Under the pieces are notes generated by a model. That model was given only the letters and a program-made list of their open reading frames with translations. It had not been told where the DNA came from and did no database searches. The translations under genes were made by a program, and so were the position numbers. A stretch of DNA of 64,000 nt from Bergeyella cardium (GTDB lineage: Bacteria; Bacteroidota; Bacteroidia; Flavobacteriales; Weeksellaceae), in contig NZ_QYCZ01000001.1 in the NCBI RefSeq assembly GCF_003614945.1, forward strand, positions 1,754,001-1,818,000. The letters are read 5' to 3'. Below are positions 1 through 9,624 of this stretch, piece after piece. Within the stretch, counting starts at the first letter, position 1. Every line of letters starts with the position of its first letter.

Positions 1-3000
1 CCACACCAATACTTCTCTGCTGAGTATAAGTTCGCGCTATTTGTTTAAGCTCTGCTCTATTCGGTGCATTTTTAAACTCTACATCATTATCAAGCGGGTT
101 GTATTTAGGGTCTTCTATCGTTTGAGAATAAGAGTAATTAACAGGAATCTTCATTCCCGTTTTCTCTGGGAGGAATTTATCAGCATTTATTGTTGTATTA
201 ATTCCAAATGCGAGCTTCTCGGTTTGGGCTCTCTCTGCGGGCTTTTGGTCTATACTTCCGAAACCTACGGTAGAGATAGAAGCATTGGCATTGAGCATAG
301 CAAAGTCTCCAAGGTTAAAGTCAATGCTTGCATTTGCTGCATAGCCTCCTTTATTCTCAATACCTGAAAGCCTTACTTCATCTACCCAAACGACCATATC
401 TTTATCGGTAGTAGCAGAAGTATTTCTCACCCCAATCATAATAGTCGTGATGCTTCCCAAACTTGGGCGACCTTTTACGAATACCTTTTTATCGGCATCT
501 CCAAAGTCTGCATAGTGGTAGCGGGTCTGCATTATATTAGGCTGGTTGAGCGCATCTCTCTTCATCTTCGCATTTACGAAATTCTGAACCTCAAGATTGA
601 TGGTATTCTGCGAAGGCCATATCTCCATAGGAGAGCGAGCATTCTGCGGGGTATATTTAAGGGAAGTCTCGTATTCATAATAGTTGTCTGTAACATCACT
701 ACCGAAACGGATGAAGAACTTCGCCTCAGGGTCTAATGCTGCATTGGTTAGATTTCTCAAATCTTCTGCGTGTACGAAGAGCTCTAAGTTTCTATATCTC
801 CTCATATCGAGGTTAGTATTCTTCACTACACCTCTTGCTTCTCTCTTCGGCAGTGTGCTGAGTTTAAGATAGAGTGAAGATTCATTTTGTCTTTGTACCC
901 CGGCATTGCCACTAAGCACTTGCCTTTCTATACCTGGAGGGAGTACATAAGGCGGGTTTCCATTGGCATTTTCTTCGAGATTTACACTTCCTACGAAGAA
1001 GTTTTCATTGCTCGGGTTGCCTACTCCTTCTACATCATTAGCTGCTACTGCGAGGGTTTTGTTATACTTTCTCCAATCGCTTCGCACCAAATCAAAAGTA
1101 CCAAAACGAAGAGTGGAAGTCTCCTCAAAACCATCGAGGAGTATCCTCGCATACCTTACATTATTAAGTATAGCTTCTGATGAGCCATCTACATTATTAT
1201 CAAATTGAGAAACAGGAACTCGGAAAAGATACCATTTATTTTTACTTGTTTGCCCGTTTTCAAACCTTACGCTTACTTCCTTTTCATCTACGATGAAATT
1301 CTGGTTTAAGGAAAGGCTCGCGCGGTCGAGGTCGATGGTATACTGATTATAAAGCTCCGTCTGGTCGAGGTTATAATCCCGGTTGATATCTTCTGCATCA
1401 GGGAGCTGAGTAGCCACTTCCAAACTGTTTGCCTGTGAGTTGCCTTCTGGGTTTCTGAAATATCGGTATCTGTCTATAACGGAATTAGCAAACGGAGGCG
1501 GGAAAGCCGTTGAAAGATAAAATACAAAGTCATCAGACGCAGGGTCTAAATTCCCTGTAACAGGATTGATGAAGTTCGTTCCAAACTTCTGAGCTTCCTG
1601 CTCGTTATTGAGACCATCATAACCTACATCCTGCTGGCTGCGCTCGTCTTCGGTAGAGAAGGCATAGAGCACAGGGAACTGATTCGGCTGTGAGCCCCAA
1701 TTGGTCGTAGAAGTAGAATTAGGCTGGTTAGAAGTAGGCAAACCATTTTCGTACTGTAGCTTTCCGTCTTTTAGAACATCTTCGGATACATTCCCGAGCT
1801 GTAATCTCAGTTTAGGACTCGCTCCGAGAGATTTGCCATCGGCATAAGGATCCATCATCCAAAACTCTACATATTCTATATTCGCACTTACGAAGTTACT
1901 TACAGAGATAGACCGCATAAGCCCTGCCCATCGGCTGGAAGGAGCTTCTGGATTGGTATTAAGGTTATAAGGGCCTCTCTCGGTAGGATAATAGGTAATA
2001 TCAAAAGTATTGGTAAAGGTTTGCTCTCCCGCTACATAATCTCTGTTATTGAAGAGCTCGGACATTTTCACCCTTCTGGAAGCGTGGTTAGATACAGATT
2101 CTGGATTGATACCCGCAGGAGCTTTCCCTCCTATACCATAGAATCTCGGGTCTATATTATACCAAGAGAGCAGCCCTCTGCCATATCCATTTTTAATATC
2201 GTCATTAAGACCAGAATTGATATTATAAGGAGGCAGTTTATTATTCTCCGGCTTAGATGCAAGGCTCCAAAAGGCTGGGTCTTTCAGTGAGATTTTAGAG
2301 GAGGTTTGCTCAAAGTCATCTATATATGCTTGCCCATCTATACCGCTGTTTTGACCAGGTATAAGGTATGCCGCTTCTGCTTTAAAGTTGAGATTAGACG
2401 GTGCATCGGTTTTTACCATTGGGAGTTTATTGGTAATTCGGGTAAGGAATGGCAGCTCATTATTGTACATCATATTAAAGCCCGTCATCGTATTATTTAC
2501 GGCTTCTTGCCCGAAGTTGACTTTCTGGGTAAGTGGTCTTTCGGAATAATTAACCACAGTAGCACCTATCATTAAGTTTTCATTGAACTTCCTTTCAAGG
2601 TTGAGCCCTAAGAACCTTCGTCTTTGGGTATTAAATATCAATTGATTTTCAAGGGAGATGTTGAGCGCTTGTCCTGAGTTTTTCACTTGCTCGTTAATGA
2701 TATACACCTGCCCAAGCATATAATCTACTGTATAGTCTTGCCCCTCTGTAAGCTGAACTCCATTTGCCGTAACTTTTACTGAACCTGGTGGGATGTTGAT
2801 TGCCCCAAGTGAGATACCATTGCCTTGGCTTCCTTTGTATCGCCCTTCAATGGTATATCGTTGTGCAAGGTTGGAGTTGTTTTCTACCACAGTTTTCAGT
2901 TGGGTATAGAGTTCAGAGAATACATACTGCGGGTCATTAGAACCGAGTATATTTTGGAGATACTTACCAAAAGGCTGAGCTTTAGTAAAGATAAGTTTCC

Positions 3001-4801
3001 CGTTATCTGGGCTGATGGTAATCCCTTGTACAAAGTCAAAGAGCCCATCTCCCAAGCCTCCACTGCCGTCATTTTGGGTATCATTATTCTGGTTAAGCCT
3101 ATCCCAGTTAAATAATTTCAAGAGGGTTTGGTCTTGCATCCCATTTACTGGAAGATAATTAATCTTACCTCCCGTTTTAGGATTTCGGTAGTAGATATTG
3201 AGCATAAAGTTTTCTGAAGAAATCTGGTTTGCATTGAGAGCATAGATATTCTTCATCATCAAATCCCACATAGGAGAAGTGGTTTTCACCACATTATTCG
3301 GTTTTAAGAGCTTGGTAATCACTACTGGGCTCTCTTCGGAAAATTCACCTACCTTATATACTTGTGTATCTCCTGCAAGGGTGTAGGAGTAGGATACCGC
3401 GAGGAGCTGATTATCGCTCAACCTTTGGTTTAATGAAATATATCCGAGCTGAGGCTGTAGGGTGTATTCATTAGAATTAAGCCTTCTTGCTCTTCGGTTG
3501 AAGACAAACTGCTCACCATCCTGATAGGTTTCATTCGTACCATTAGCATTGGGGAAAGACTGACCTTTTATGGTATTATACGCTGTAGAAACATCTCTGA
3601 TAGAGGCTCCAAGCGCATTTACACTGTTGTAAAGATTATTCTGGTCATTCTGAGGATAGCCGGCACCTTCGCCTAAGTCTCGGATACCGAGTATGCTTTT
3701 CTGCTCAGAAAGGTTACCAGAACCCTGCTCCAATACCCAAACTTCTAATCGGGTAATATTAATTTTAGAATTAATGAGCGGATACTGCGCAAGGGCATTA
3801 TCATATTGATTAAGGAAGTAATGCCCGAGGAAATAGTGCTGATTATCCTCATAATCGTAGGCATTGAGTTTAAAGGTTTGAAGCGCTCCACCCCCTTGTA
3901 CCACTACATTTCGGGCTTCTCCCTGCTGTTGGGAGAGAACTACCGTACCTCGAGTTTTACCGAGCTGAAACTCCGTTTTCAAACCAAAAAGAGATTCTGA
4001 ACCACGGATAAGGCTGGTAGAAAGGGGCATATTCACATTACCAAATTCTACTTTTTTAATGATTCTATCCTCACCGCCATCTACGGGAGCTTCTACGGTT
4101 TTGGAGTTGAGGAGCTCCTTACCTTGCTGTACTTTTTTTTGGAGCTTTTGCTGGAGGTCTTGCCAAGTACCTTTTGATTGCCAAGTAAGGTTCATTTTAT
4201 TTTCAAAGGCAAAACCGCTTTGGGTATCATAATTCGCTTTCAATTGGAGGTTTTCACCTACTTTTGCTAGCAAACTCAGCTGTATTCTCTGCTGAATATC
4301 AAAACTGAAATTCTTCCTATTCTGAGGAAGAATAAGCGGATTATCTATCTTCTGATAAAGCGCACCCACATCAAATGAAGCAAAACCTTGAGGTATGAGC
4401 TCTATTTTATTTCCGCCGAAAATACTTTCAAATACTTTATTCTTTATGGTGAGAGAGGGGAGTAGCAATCCTTTCTTCTGTGCATCGGTTTTATCTTTTC
4501 TATGGACGAGGTTTGCCGCATTAGACTTCTCCCGATAATACGCCCGAAGCTGATTGGTGGTAATGTATCTGCCGTACTCCTTAGGAGACATCGCCACAGG
4601 AGCTCCCACGACTACATTTCCTATCTTCGGATAGAGGAGATAGACGCCCAGAGAGACATCATAATACGCCTCATAAATCGTAGGGTCTGGCAAGGAATAC
4701 TCTTTTCTTATATCTAAACTGTCGGAGGGTTTTACTTGAGCATTTAAAGTACTAAATGCAAAAAAGAAACATAATACGAGATAATAAAGTCTATATTTCA
4801 T
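1..4801 (-). CDS. sprA: SprA, T9SS outer-membrane translocon (3' end beyond window)
   Basis: The minus strand reads open from the ATG at 4799-4801 to base 1 with no stop, giving about 1,600 residues of a protein that is usually near 2,400, so the C-terminal third lies outside the window. The first about 21 residues form a signal peptide ending in LNA-Q. The body is rich in beta-strand and aromatic residues with many asparagines, as expected for the very large barrel that forms the type IX secretion pore (called Sov in Porphyromonas) and supports gliding adhesin export in Flavobacterium. It starts 53 bases after ruvA, an adjacency common in Flavobacteriia, so the two are probably co-transcribed. 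Assignment rests on translation, size and context. Confidence 0.93.
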   Translation of the reverse strand, partial: MKYRLYYLVLCFFFAFSTLNAQVKPSDSLDIRKEYSLPDPTIYEAYYDVSLGVYLLYPKIGNVVVGAPVAMSPKEYGRYITTNQLRAYYREKSNAANLVHRKDKTDAQKKGLLLPSLTIKNKVFESIFGGNKIELIPQGFASFDVGALYQKIDNPLILPQNRKNFSFDIQQRIQLSLLAKVGENLQLKANYDTQSGFAFENKMNLTWQSKGTWQDLQQKLQKKVQQGKELLNSKTVEAPVDGGEDRIIKKVEFGNVNMPLSTSLIRGSESLFGLKTEFQLGKTRGTVVLSQQQGEARNVVVQGGGALQTFKLNAYDYEDNQHYFLGHYFLNQYDNALAQYPLINSKINITRLEVWVLEQGSGNLSEQKSILGIRDLGEGAGYPQNDQNNLYNSVNALGASIRDVSTAYNTIKGQSFPNANGTNETYQDGEQFVFNRRARRLNSNEYTLQPQLGYISLNQRLSDNQLLAVSYSYTLAGDTQVYKVGEFSEESPVVITKLLKPNNVVKTTSPMWDLMMKNIYALNANQISSENFMLNIYYRNPKTGGKINYLPVNGMQDQTLLKLFNWDRLNQNNDTQNDGSGGLGDGLFDFVQGITISPDNGKLIFTKAQPFGKYLQNILGSNDPQYVFSELYTQLKTVVENNSNLAQRYTIEGRYKGSQGNGISLGAINIPPGSVKVTANGVQLTEGQDYTVDYMLGQVYIINEQVKNSGQALNISLENQLIFNTQRRRFLGLNLERKFNENLMIGATVVNYSERPLTQKVNFGQEAVNNTMTGFNMMYNNELPFLTRITNKLPMVKTDAPSNLNFKAEAAYLIPGQNSGIDGQAYIDDFEQTSSKISLKDPAFWSLASKPENNKLPPYNINSGLNDDIKNGYGRGLLSWYNIDPRFYGIGGKAPAGINPESVSNHASRRVKMSELFNNRDYVAGEQTFTNTFDITYYPTERGPYNLNTNPEAPSSRWAGLMRSISVSNFVSANIEYVEFWMMDPYADGKSLGASPKLRLQLGNVSEDVLKDGKLQYENGLPTSNQPNSTSTTNWGSQPNQFPVLYAFSTEDERSQQDVGYDGLNNEQEAQKFGTNFINPVTGNLDPASDDFVFYLSTAFPPPFANSVIDRYRYFRNPEGNSQANSLEVATQLPDAEDINRDYNLDQTELYNQYTIDLDRASLSLNQNFIVDEKEVSVRFENGQTSKNKWYLFRVPVSQFDNNVDGSSEAILNNVRYARILLDGFEETSTLRFGTFDLVRSDWRKYNKTLAVAANDVEGVGNPSNENFFVGSVNLEENANGNPPYVLPPGIERQVLSGNAGVQRQNESSLYLKLSTLPKREARGVVKNTNLDMRRYRNLELFVHAEDLRNLTNAALDPEAKFFIRFGSDVTDNYYEYETSLKYTPQNARSPMEIWPSQNTINLEVQNFVNAKMKRDALNQPNIMQTRYHYADFGDADKKVFVKGRPSLGSITTIMIGVRNTSATTDKDMVVWVDEVRLSGIENKGGYAANASIDFNLGDFAMLNANASISTVGFGSIDQKPAERAQTEKLAFGINTTINADKFLPEKTGMKIPVNYSYSQTIEDPKYNPLDNDVEFKNAPNRAELKQIARTYTQQRSIGV

Positions 4802-4854
4802 CAAAAAAAATGAGTTTAAAATTGTTCTTGCACGAAGATTTTCATCAGAAAAAG

Positions 4855-5439
4855 TTAAAGACTTTTTAAAATTTGCTTTACCAAATCTTCTACTGAGAGC
4901 TCTGGGTTTTGTTTTAAAAACTTATCGGCAATCTTCTCGCTGCTGCGTTTCGGTATGCCCAAAACTTCTAATGCAGATAACGCCTCTTCTTTGGTTTTAT
5001 TATACGAATGAGGAGAAATATTTTCGCCCGAAATAGCGTATTTCTGCATCTTATCTCTAAGGTCTACAATAATGCGCTCTGCGGTTTTTGCACCTATACC
5101 TTTCACCTTTTGGAGGAGGGCGGCATTGCCCGAGAGTATTGCATTCGGAATCTCTTCCAGCGAGAGCGACGAGAGGAGGATTAGTGCCGAAACCGCTCCC
5201 ACACCATTCACACTTATTAAGAGATTAAAGATTTCTTTTTCTAAAAGACTGCTAAAACCATAGAGCAGCTGGGCATCTTCTCTAAAAATTTGCTGAGTGT
5301 AGAGCAGCGTTTCCTCGCCCAAAACGAGCCTCTGCGAGGTTTGAAGACTAATCCCTACATAATAACCCACACCTGCCACTTCTACTACGGTATAAGTAGG
5401 TGCCAGTTCCTGAACTCTACCCCTGAGTGAATAAATCAT
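4855..5439 (-). CDS. ruvA: Holliday junction branch migration protein RuvA
   Basis: At 194 residues it has the normal RuvA length. The N-terminal OB-fold begins MIYSLRGRVQEL. Two helix-hairpin-helix segments are visible: LLISVNGVGAVSALILLS (about residues 69-86) and LLQKVKGIGAKTAERIIVDL (about 108-127). A short C-terminal domain III follows, which in the family contacts the RuvB motor. RuvA tetramers bind four-way DNA junctions during recombination repair. The gene lies directly upstream of sprA on the same strand, so the two unrelated functions probably share a transcript. A -7-like TATCTTTG sits 23 bases before the start. Confidence 0.96.
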   Translation of the reverse strand: MIYSLRGRVQELAPTYTVVEVAGVGYYVGISLQTSQRLVLGEETLLYTQQIFREDAQLLYGFSSLLEKEIFNLLISVNGVGAVSALILLSSLSLEEIPNAILSGNAALLQKVKGIGAKTAERIIVDLRDKMQKYAISGENISPHSYNKTKEEALSALEVLGIPKRSSEKIADKFLKQNPELSVEDLVKQILKSL

Positions 5440-5461
5440 TGTATTCTGAATTTTAAGCCCC

Positions 5462-5469
5462 CAAAGATA
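5462..5469 (-). promoter_or_regulatory. Bacteroidota -7 element upstream of ruvA
   Basis: The minus strand reads TATCTTTG, matching the TAnnTTTG consensus. No clear TTTG is seen at the -33 position, so this is a half-match. Its placement just upstream of ruvA-sprA is suitable. Confidence 0.5.
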
Positions 5470-5593
5470 CTAAATCCCTACCTTAGTATCAGCTGAAGGA
5501 TTTACTTATTAATATAAATAGCTGCCTATTTATTATAGTGGATTTCACGATTTGCTGAAAAAATCCTCTACTTTTTTTTTTATAGAGGGCACT

Positions 5594-5627
5594 TAATAAA
5601 ATTCCCCTCCAAAATATTGGAAGGGAA
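5594..5627 (-). terminator. Rho-independent terminator after rpsJ
   Basis: On the minus strand a stem TTCCCTTCC / GGAGGGGAA with an 8-base AT loop is followed by TTTTATT. It closes the str operon immediately after rpsJ, so the S10 gene is not continued into rplC and the rest of the S10 operon here. The hairpin could act in both directions because T-rich sequence also follows on the plus strand. Confidence 0.8.
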
Positions 5628-5651
5628 CTTTTTATGATTAATCTTAATTTA

Positions 5652-5957
5652 TCATACTTTGATTTCTACATCAACTCCGCTTGGAAGTTCAAGTTTCATC
5701 AACGCATCTACCGTTTTAGAAGATGAAGAGTAGATATCCATCAATCTCTTGTGTGCAGATAGCTGGAATTGCTCTCTTGACTTCTTATTTACGTGTGGAG
5801 ACCTCAACACAGTGAAGATTCTCTTATGCGTAGGCAATGGGATAGGTCCGTTTACAACCGCACCAGTAGCCTTTACTGTTTTTACGATTCTTTCAGCAGA
5901 TTTATCCACCAGATTGTAATCGTAAGATTTAAGTTTTATTCTGATTCTTTGTGACAT
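5652..5957 (-). CDS. rpsJ: 30S ribosomal protein uS10
   Basis: 101 residues, standard length. The sequence shows the hallmark uS10 segments [15 protein letters not shown] at the start, [19 protein letters not shown] in the middle loop and [12 protein letters not shown] at the end. It is the last gene of the str operon, 18 bases after fusA, and is followed by a strong hairpin terminator. Besides its role in the 30S head, uS10 is NusE in antitermination complexes. In many bacteria rpsJ begins the S10 operon; here it is detached from it. Confidence 0.98.
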   Translation of the reverse strand: MSQRIRIKLKSYDYNLVDKSAERIVKTVKATGAVVNGPIPLPTHKRIFTVLRSPHVNKKSREQFQLSAHKRLMDIYSSSSKTVDALMKLELPSGVDVEIKV

Positions 5958-5975
5958 TTTAATCTAATTTTAAAA

Positions 5976-8093
5976 TTAACCTCTTGCTTTTGCGATTACT
6001 TCTTCAGCGATATTCTGCGGAGCCGGCTCGTATTTCTCGAACTCCATAGAAGATGTAGCTCTACCAGAAGACAGGGTTCTGAGTGAAGTTACATAACCAA
6101 ACATTTCGGATAGAGGGACGAATGCTTTGATAACTTTTGCATTATTTCTGTCATCCATACCATTTACAGTACCTCTTCTTCTGTTGAGGTCTCCTACGAT
6201 GTCTCCCATATACTCCTCAGGAGTAACTACTTCCAGTTTCATAATAGGCTCCATTATCACAGCCTTAGCAGCTCTACCCGCTTCTTTGAAACCGAGTTTC
6301 GCAGCCAATTCGAAGGATAATTGGTCAGAGTCTACCGCGTGGAAGGAACCATCTTTAAGGGTAATCTTCATTGCATCAACTTCAAATCCAGCCAAAGGAC
6401 CATTTTTCATTGCCTCTTTGAAACCTTTTTCTACAGAAGGGATGAATTCTTTTGGAATGTTACCACCTTTAATTTCGTTGATGAATTCGAGACCTGTTTT
6501 ACCTTCATCAGCAGGGCCGATTTCAAAGATAATGTCCGCAAACTTACCTCTACCACCCGATTGTTTTTTATACACCTCTCTGTGGCTTGTAGTGTGGGTA
6601 AGAGCTTCTTTGTATTCTACCTGTGGCTGACCTTGGTTTACTTCTACCTTAAACTCTCTCTTCAATCGGTCTACGATGATATCAAGGTGAAGCTCTCCCA
6701 TACCGGAGATGATGGTTTGACCAGAAGCCTCATCTGTTTTCACTTGGAAAGTAGGGTCTTCCTCTGCAAGTTTTGCCAAAGCATTACCGAGCTTATCTTG
6801 GTCAGCTTTTGTTTTTGGCTCAACTGCGATACCGATTACTGGGTCTGGGAAAATCATAGATTCTAAAACGATAGGGTTTTTCTCATCAGAGAGAGTATCC
6901 CCTGTTTTGATATCTTTAAAACCTACTGCTGCACCGATATCTCCTGCCTCAATGTACTCAACAGGATTTTGCTTATTCGCGTGCATTTGATAGATTCTTG
7001 AGATTCTCTCTTTGTTTCCAGAACGGGTGTTTAGAACATAAGAACCAGCATCTAACCTACCAGAGTAAGCTCTAAAGAATGCCAAACGACCTACGAATGG
7101 GTCAGTAGCAATCTTAAATGCCAACGCTGCGAAAGGATCTTTTACATCTGGTTTTCTTGTAATTTCAGCATCTGTATTAGGGTCAGTTCCTTTGATATCA
7201 TCTTTATCCATAGGAGAAGGCAGATAACGGCAAACCGCATCTAGCATAAACTGAACCCCTTTATTTTTGAATGAAGAACCACAAGTCATTGGGATGATAG
7301 ACATATCTATCGTAGCTTTTCTCAATGCCTCGTTAATCTCTTCTTCTGTGATAGAATCTGGATCTTCGAAGAATTTCTCCATTAGAGACTCGTCATATTC
7401 CGCAACATTTTCTACGAGATTTTGACGGAATTGAAGAACCTCATCTTTCATATCATCTGGAATCGGAACGATATCAAATGTAGAACCTTGAGTTTCTTCG
7501 TGCCAGATAATTGCTCTGTTTTTAATCAAATCAACTACCCCTTTGAAGTCTTCCTCAGAACCGATAGGTAATACAATAGGAACTGCATTAGAACCTAACA
7601 TTTCTTTTACCTGACGGCATACGCCTAAGAAGTCGGCACCTTGTCTGTCCATCTTATTAACGAATCCCATACGAGCAACTTTATAGTTGTCCGCAAGTCT
7701 CCAGTTGGTTTCAGACTGAGGCTCTACTCCATCTACAGCGGAGAAGAGGAATACCAAGCCATCTAATACTCTAAGGGAACGGTTTACCTCTACGGTAAAG
7801 TCTACGTGCCCCGGTGTATCGATGATATTAAAGTGGTATCCTTTGGTATCAGGAAGGTTTTGACCTTGCTCTGTTGGGAAGTTCCAGTTACAAGTAGTAG
7901 CTGCAGAAGTAATGGTAATACCTCTTTCAGCTTCTTGCTCCATCCAGTCCATCTGAGATGTACCCTGGTGAGTTTCTCCAATCTTATGGGTTTTTCCCGT
8001 GTAGAAAAGGATACGCTCGGTAGTTGTAGTCTTACCAGCATCGATGTGTGCAGCGATACCGATATTTCTTGTGTATTTTAAATCTCTACTCAT
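5976..8093 (-). CDS. fusA: Translation elongation factor G
   Basis: 705 residues, the usual EF-G length. The G domain contains the P-loop [10 protein letters not shown] (residues 15-24), IDTPGHVDF and NKMD. Domains II to V follow, including the GGxIPKE-type segment [16 protein letters not shown] of domain IV. EF-G is the GTPase that drives translocation on the ribosome. It sits between rpsG (8 bases upstream) and rpsJ in the str operon. It carries no insertion or truncation. Confidence 0.98.
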   Translation of the reverse strand: MSRDLKYTRNIGIAAHIDAGKTTTTERILFYTGKTHKIGETHQGTSQMDWMEQEAERGITITSAATTCNWNFPTEQGQNLPDTKGYHFNIIDTPGHVDFTVEVNRSLRVLDGLVFLFSAVDGVEPQSETNWRLADNYKVARMGFVNKMDRQGADFLGVCRQVKEMLGSNAVPIVLPIGSEEDFKGVVDLIKNRAIIWHEETQGSTFDIVPIPDDMKDEVLQFRQNLVENVAEYDESLMEKFFEDPDSITEEEINEALRKATIDMSIIPMTCGSSFKNKGVQFMLDAVCRYLPSPMDKDDIKGTDPNTDAEITRKPDVKDPFAALAFKIATDPFVGRLAFFRAYSGRLDAGSYVLNTRSGNKERISRIYQMHANKQNPVEYIEAGDIGAAVGFKDIKTGDTLSDEKNPIVLESMIFPDPVIGIAVEPKTKADQDKLGNALAKLAEEDPTFQVKTDEASGQTIISGMGELHLDIIVDRLKREFKVEVNQGQPQVEYKEALTHTTSHREVYKKQSGGRGKFADIIFEIGPADEGKTGLEFINEIKGGNIPKEFIPSVEKGFKEAMKNGPLAGFEVDAMKITLKDGSFHAVDSDQLSFELAAKLGFKEAGRAAKAVIMEPIMKLEVVTPEEYMGDIVGDLNRRRGTVNGMDDRNNAKVIKAFVPLSEMFGYVTSLRTLSSGRATSSMEFEKYEPAPQNIAEEVIAKARG

Positions 8094-8101
8094 TTTAGCA
8101 A

Positions 8102-8578
8102 TTAAAATTTAAAGTGTGAGAATGCTTTGTTTGCTTCTGCCATTTTATGAGTATCTGTTTTCTTTTTGAAAGCAGCACCTTCTTCTTTAGAAGCAGCGAT
8201 AATTTCAGCAGCGAGTTTAAGCGCCATTGATTTATCATTTCTTAGTTTAGCATACTTAATTAACCATTTCATTGCCATAGAGATTTTTCTATCTGCTCTA
8301 ATAGGCATAGGAATCTGGAAGTTTGCTCCACCTACTCTTCTTGAACGCACTTCTACATGAGGCATTACATTGGTAAGGGCATCTTTCCAAATTTCAAGAG
8401 ATGTTTTTTCGTTATCTCCTTTCTTAGTTTCTACAACATCTAATGCATCATAAAAAATTCTAAAAGCGATAGATTTTTTACCATCAAGCATTAGGTTATT
8501 TACAAATCTTGTTACCAATTGATCATTAAATTTCGGATCCGGTAACAACGCTCTTTTTTTAGCTTTTGTCTTTCTCAT
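8102..8578 (-). CDS. rpsG: 30S ribosomal protein uS7
   Basis: 158 residues with typical uS7 blocks: [22 protein letters not shown] near the N-terminus and [18 protein letters not shown] in the centre, then the helical C-terminus. It nucleates assembly of the 30S head by binding 16S rRNA. It is second in the str operon, between rpsL (25-base gap) and fusA. Confidence 0.98.
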   Translation of the reverse strand: MRKTKAKKRALLPDPKFNDQLVTRFVNNLMLDGKKSIAFRIFYDALDVVETKKGDNEKTSLEIWKDALTNVMPHVEVRSRRVGGANFQIPMPIRADRKISMAMKWLIKYAKLRNDKSMALKLAAEIIAASKEEGAAFKKKTDTHKMAEANKAFSHFKF

Positions 8579-8603
8579 TGTTTCGTTTCTTACAATTTAA
8601 TGA

Positions 8604-8999
8604 TTACTTTTTAGTTGCTGCCTGACCTGGTTTTGGTCTCTTAGCACCGTACTTGGATCTTCTTTGTGTTCTTCCATTTACACCTGCGGTGTCTAATGCA
8701 CCTCTTACGATGTGGTAACGAACTCCCGGTAGGTCTTTCACCCTTCCGCCTCTTACCAATACTATCGAGTGCTCTTGAAGATTATGTCCTTCGCCCGGGA
8801 TATAAGCGTTGACTTCTTTACCATTAGAAAGTCTTACCCTTGCAACTTTTCTAAGTGCAGAGTTCGGTTTCTTAGGTGTAGTAGTATATACTCTCGTACA
8901 TACTCCTCGTCTCTGTGGACATGCATCAAGGGCAGCCGATTTGCTCTTCTTGGCAAGTGTGGCTCTTCCTTTTCTTACTAATTGTTGAATAGTAGGCAT
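8604..8999 (-). CDS. rpsL: 30S ribosomal protein uS12
   Basis: 131 residues. The diagnostic segments are present: [19 protein letters not shown], the [11 protein letters not shown] loop and [12 protein letters not shown]. The lysines at the two classical streptomycin-resistance positions (PKKPNS and GRVKDL) are both retained, so the sequence predicts the ordinary sensitive form. It is the first gene of the str operon and has a full Bacteroidota promoter 26 to 56 bases upstream. Confidence 0.98.
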   Translation of the reverse strand: MPTIQQLVRKGRATLAKKSKSAALDACPQRRGVCTRVYTTTPKKPNSALRKVARVRLSNGKEVNAYIPGEGHNLQEHSIVLVRGGRVKDLPGVRYHIVRGALDTAGVNGRTQRRSKYGAKRPKPGQAATKK

Positions 9000-9024
9000 T
9001 TAATTGCTTTTTATTTTTGAGGTG

Positions 9025-9055
9025 CAAAAGTATATATTTTTATTGAAACAACAAA
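9025..9055 (-). promoter_or_regulatory. Promoter of the str operon
   Basis: Read on the minus strand: TTTG, 19 bases, then TACTTTTG, a near-perfect match to the Bacteroidota -33/-7 pattern (TTTG and TAnnTTTG). It lies just upstream of rpsL and should drive rpsL-rpsG-fusA-rpsJ. Confidence 0.85.
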
Positions 9056-9131
9056 ACTCATTGCAAACTAATTTTTTAATTTATTAATGAGAAAAATATT
9101 TCAACTTACTATCCACCGAATGGATTTGATT

Positions 9132-9608
9132 TTAAAATAATCCTCCCTGATTTTGATTTTCAAAAAAGACATCTACATTTAGATTAGCCTGCTGAGCAGC
9201 TTTTACGGCAAGCTGGTCTACAAGCTCATTCTCTGGATGACCATTATGCCCTTTTACCCAATGAAACTGGGGATTATATTTTATATAAAGCGGATAAAAC
9301 CTTTTCCACAAGTCCGGGTTTTTTATTTTCGTAAAGCCTTTCTTTTTCCAGCCGAAGAGCCACTTTAAATTAATAGCATCGGAGACATATTTACTATCTG
9401 TATAGATATGAATTGTATGCCCTTCAGAATTGATTTTTTCAAGAGCAATGATAACTGCCAAGAGTTCCATACGATTATTGGTTGTCTTCCTGAACCCCTC
9501 AGAGAATGTCTTTTGATAGCCCACATCTGGTACGCGCATAAGAATACCATATCCTCCTCTGCCAGGGTTGCCAGAGCAAGCACCATCTGTAAAAATTTCA
9601 ATTGTCAT
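9132..9608 (-). CDS. rnhA: Ribonuclease HI
   Basis: 158 residues, typical of bacterial RNase HI. The four carboxylates of the active site are visible: D in FTDGACSGNPG, E in NNRMELLAV, D in YTDSKYVSDA and D in NELVDQLA. The basic handle segment WLFGWKKKGFTK and the HWVKGHNGHPENE block support RNase HI rather than HII. It removes RNA from RNA-DNA hybrids in the cytoplasm. It lies 16 bases after dnaB and is probably co-transcribed with it. Confidence 0.96.
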   Translation of the reverse strand: MTIEIFTDGACSGNPGRGGYGILMRVPDVGYQKTFSEGFRKTTNNRMELLAVIIALEKINSEGHTIHIYTDSKYVSDAINLKWLFGWKKKGFTKIKNPDLWKRFYPLYIKYNPQFHWVKGHNGHPENELVDQLAVKAAQQANLNVDVFFENQNQGGLF

Positions 9609-9624
9609 TTTCTCTAATTAATCA

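Noticed and set aside
5560-5590. Terminator-like CCTCTA...TAGAGG with a T-run in the loop
   Set aside because: The long T-tract is inside the loop, not after the stem; the nearby 5594-5627 hairpin explains rpsJ termination better.
6127-6866. Long open frames of 167 and 181 codons opposite fusA
   Set aside because: They are antisense shadows of a highly conserved gene; no family resemblance and no promoter.
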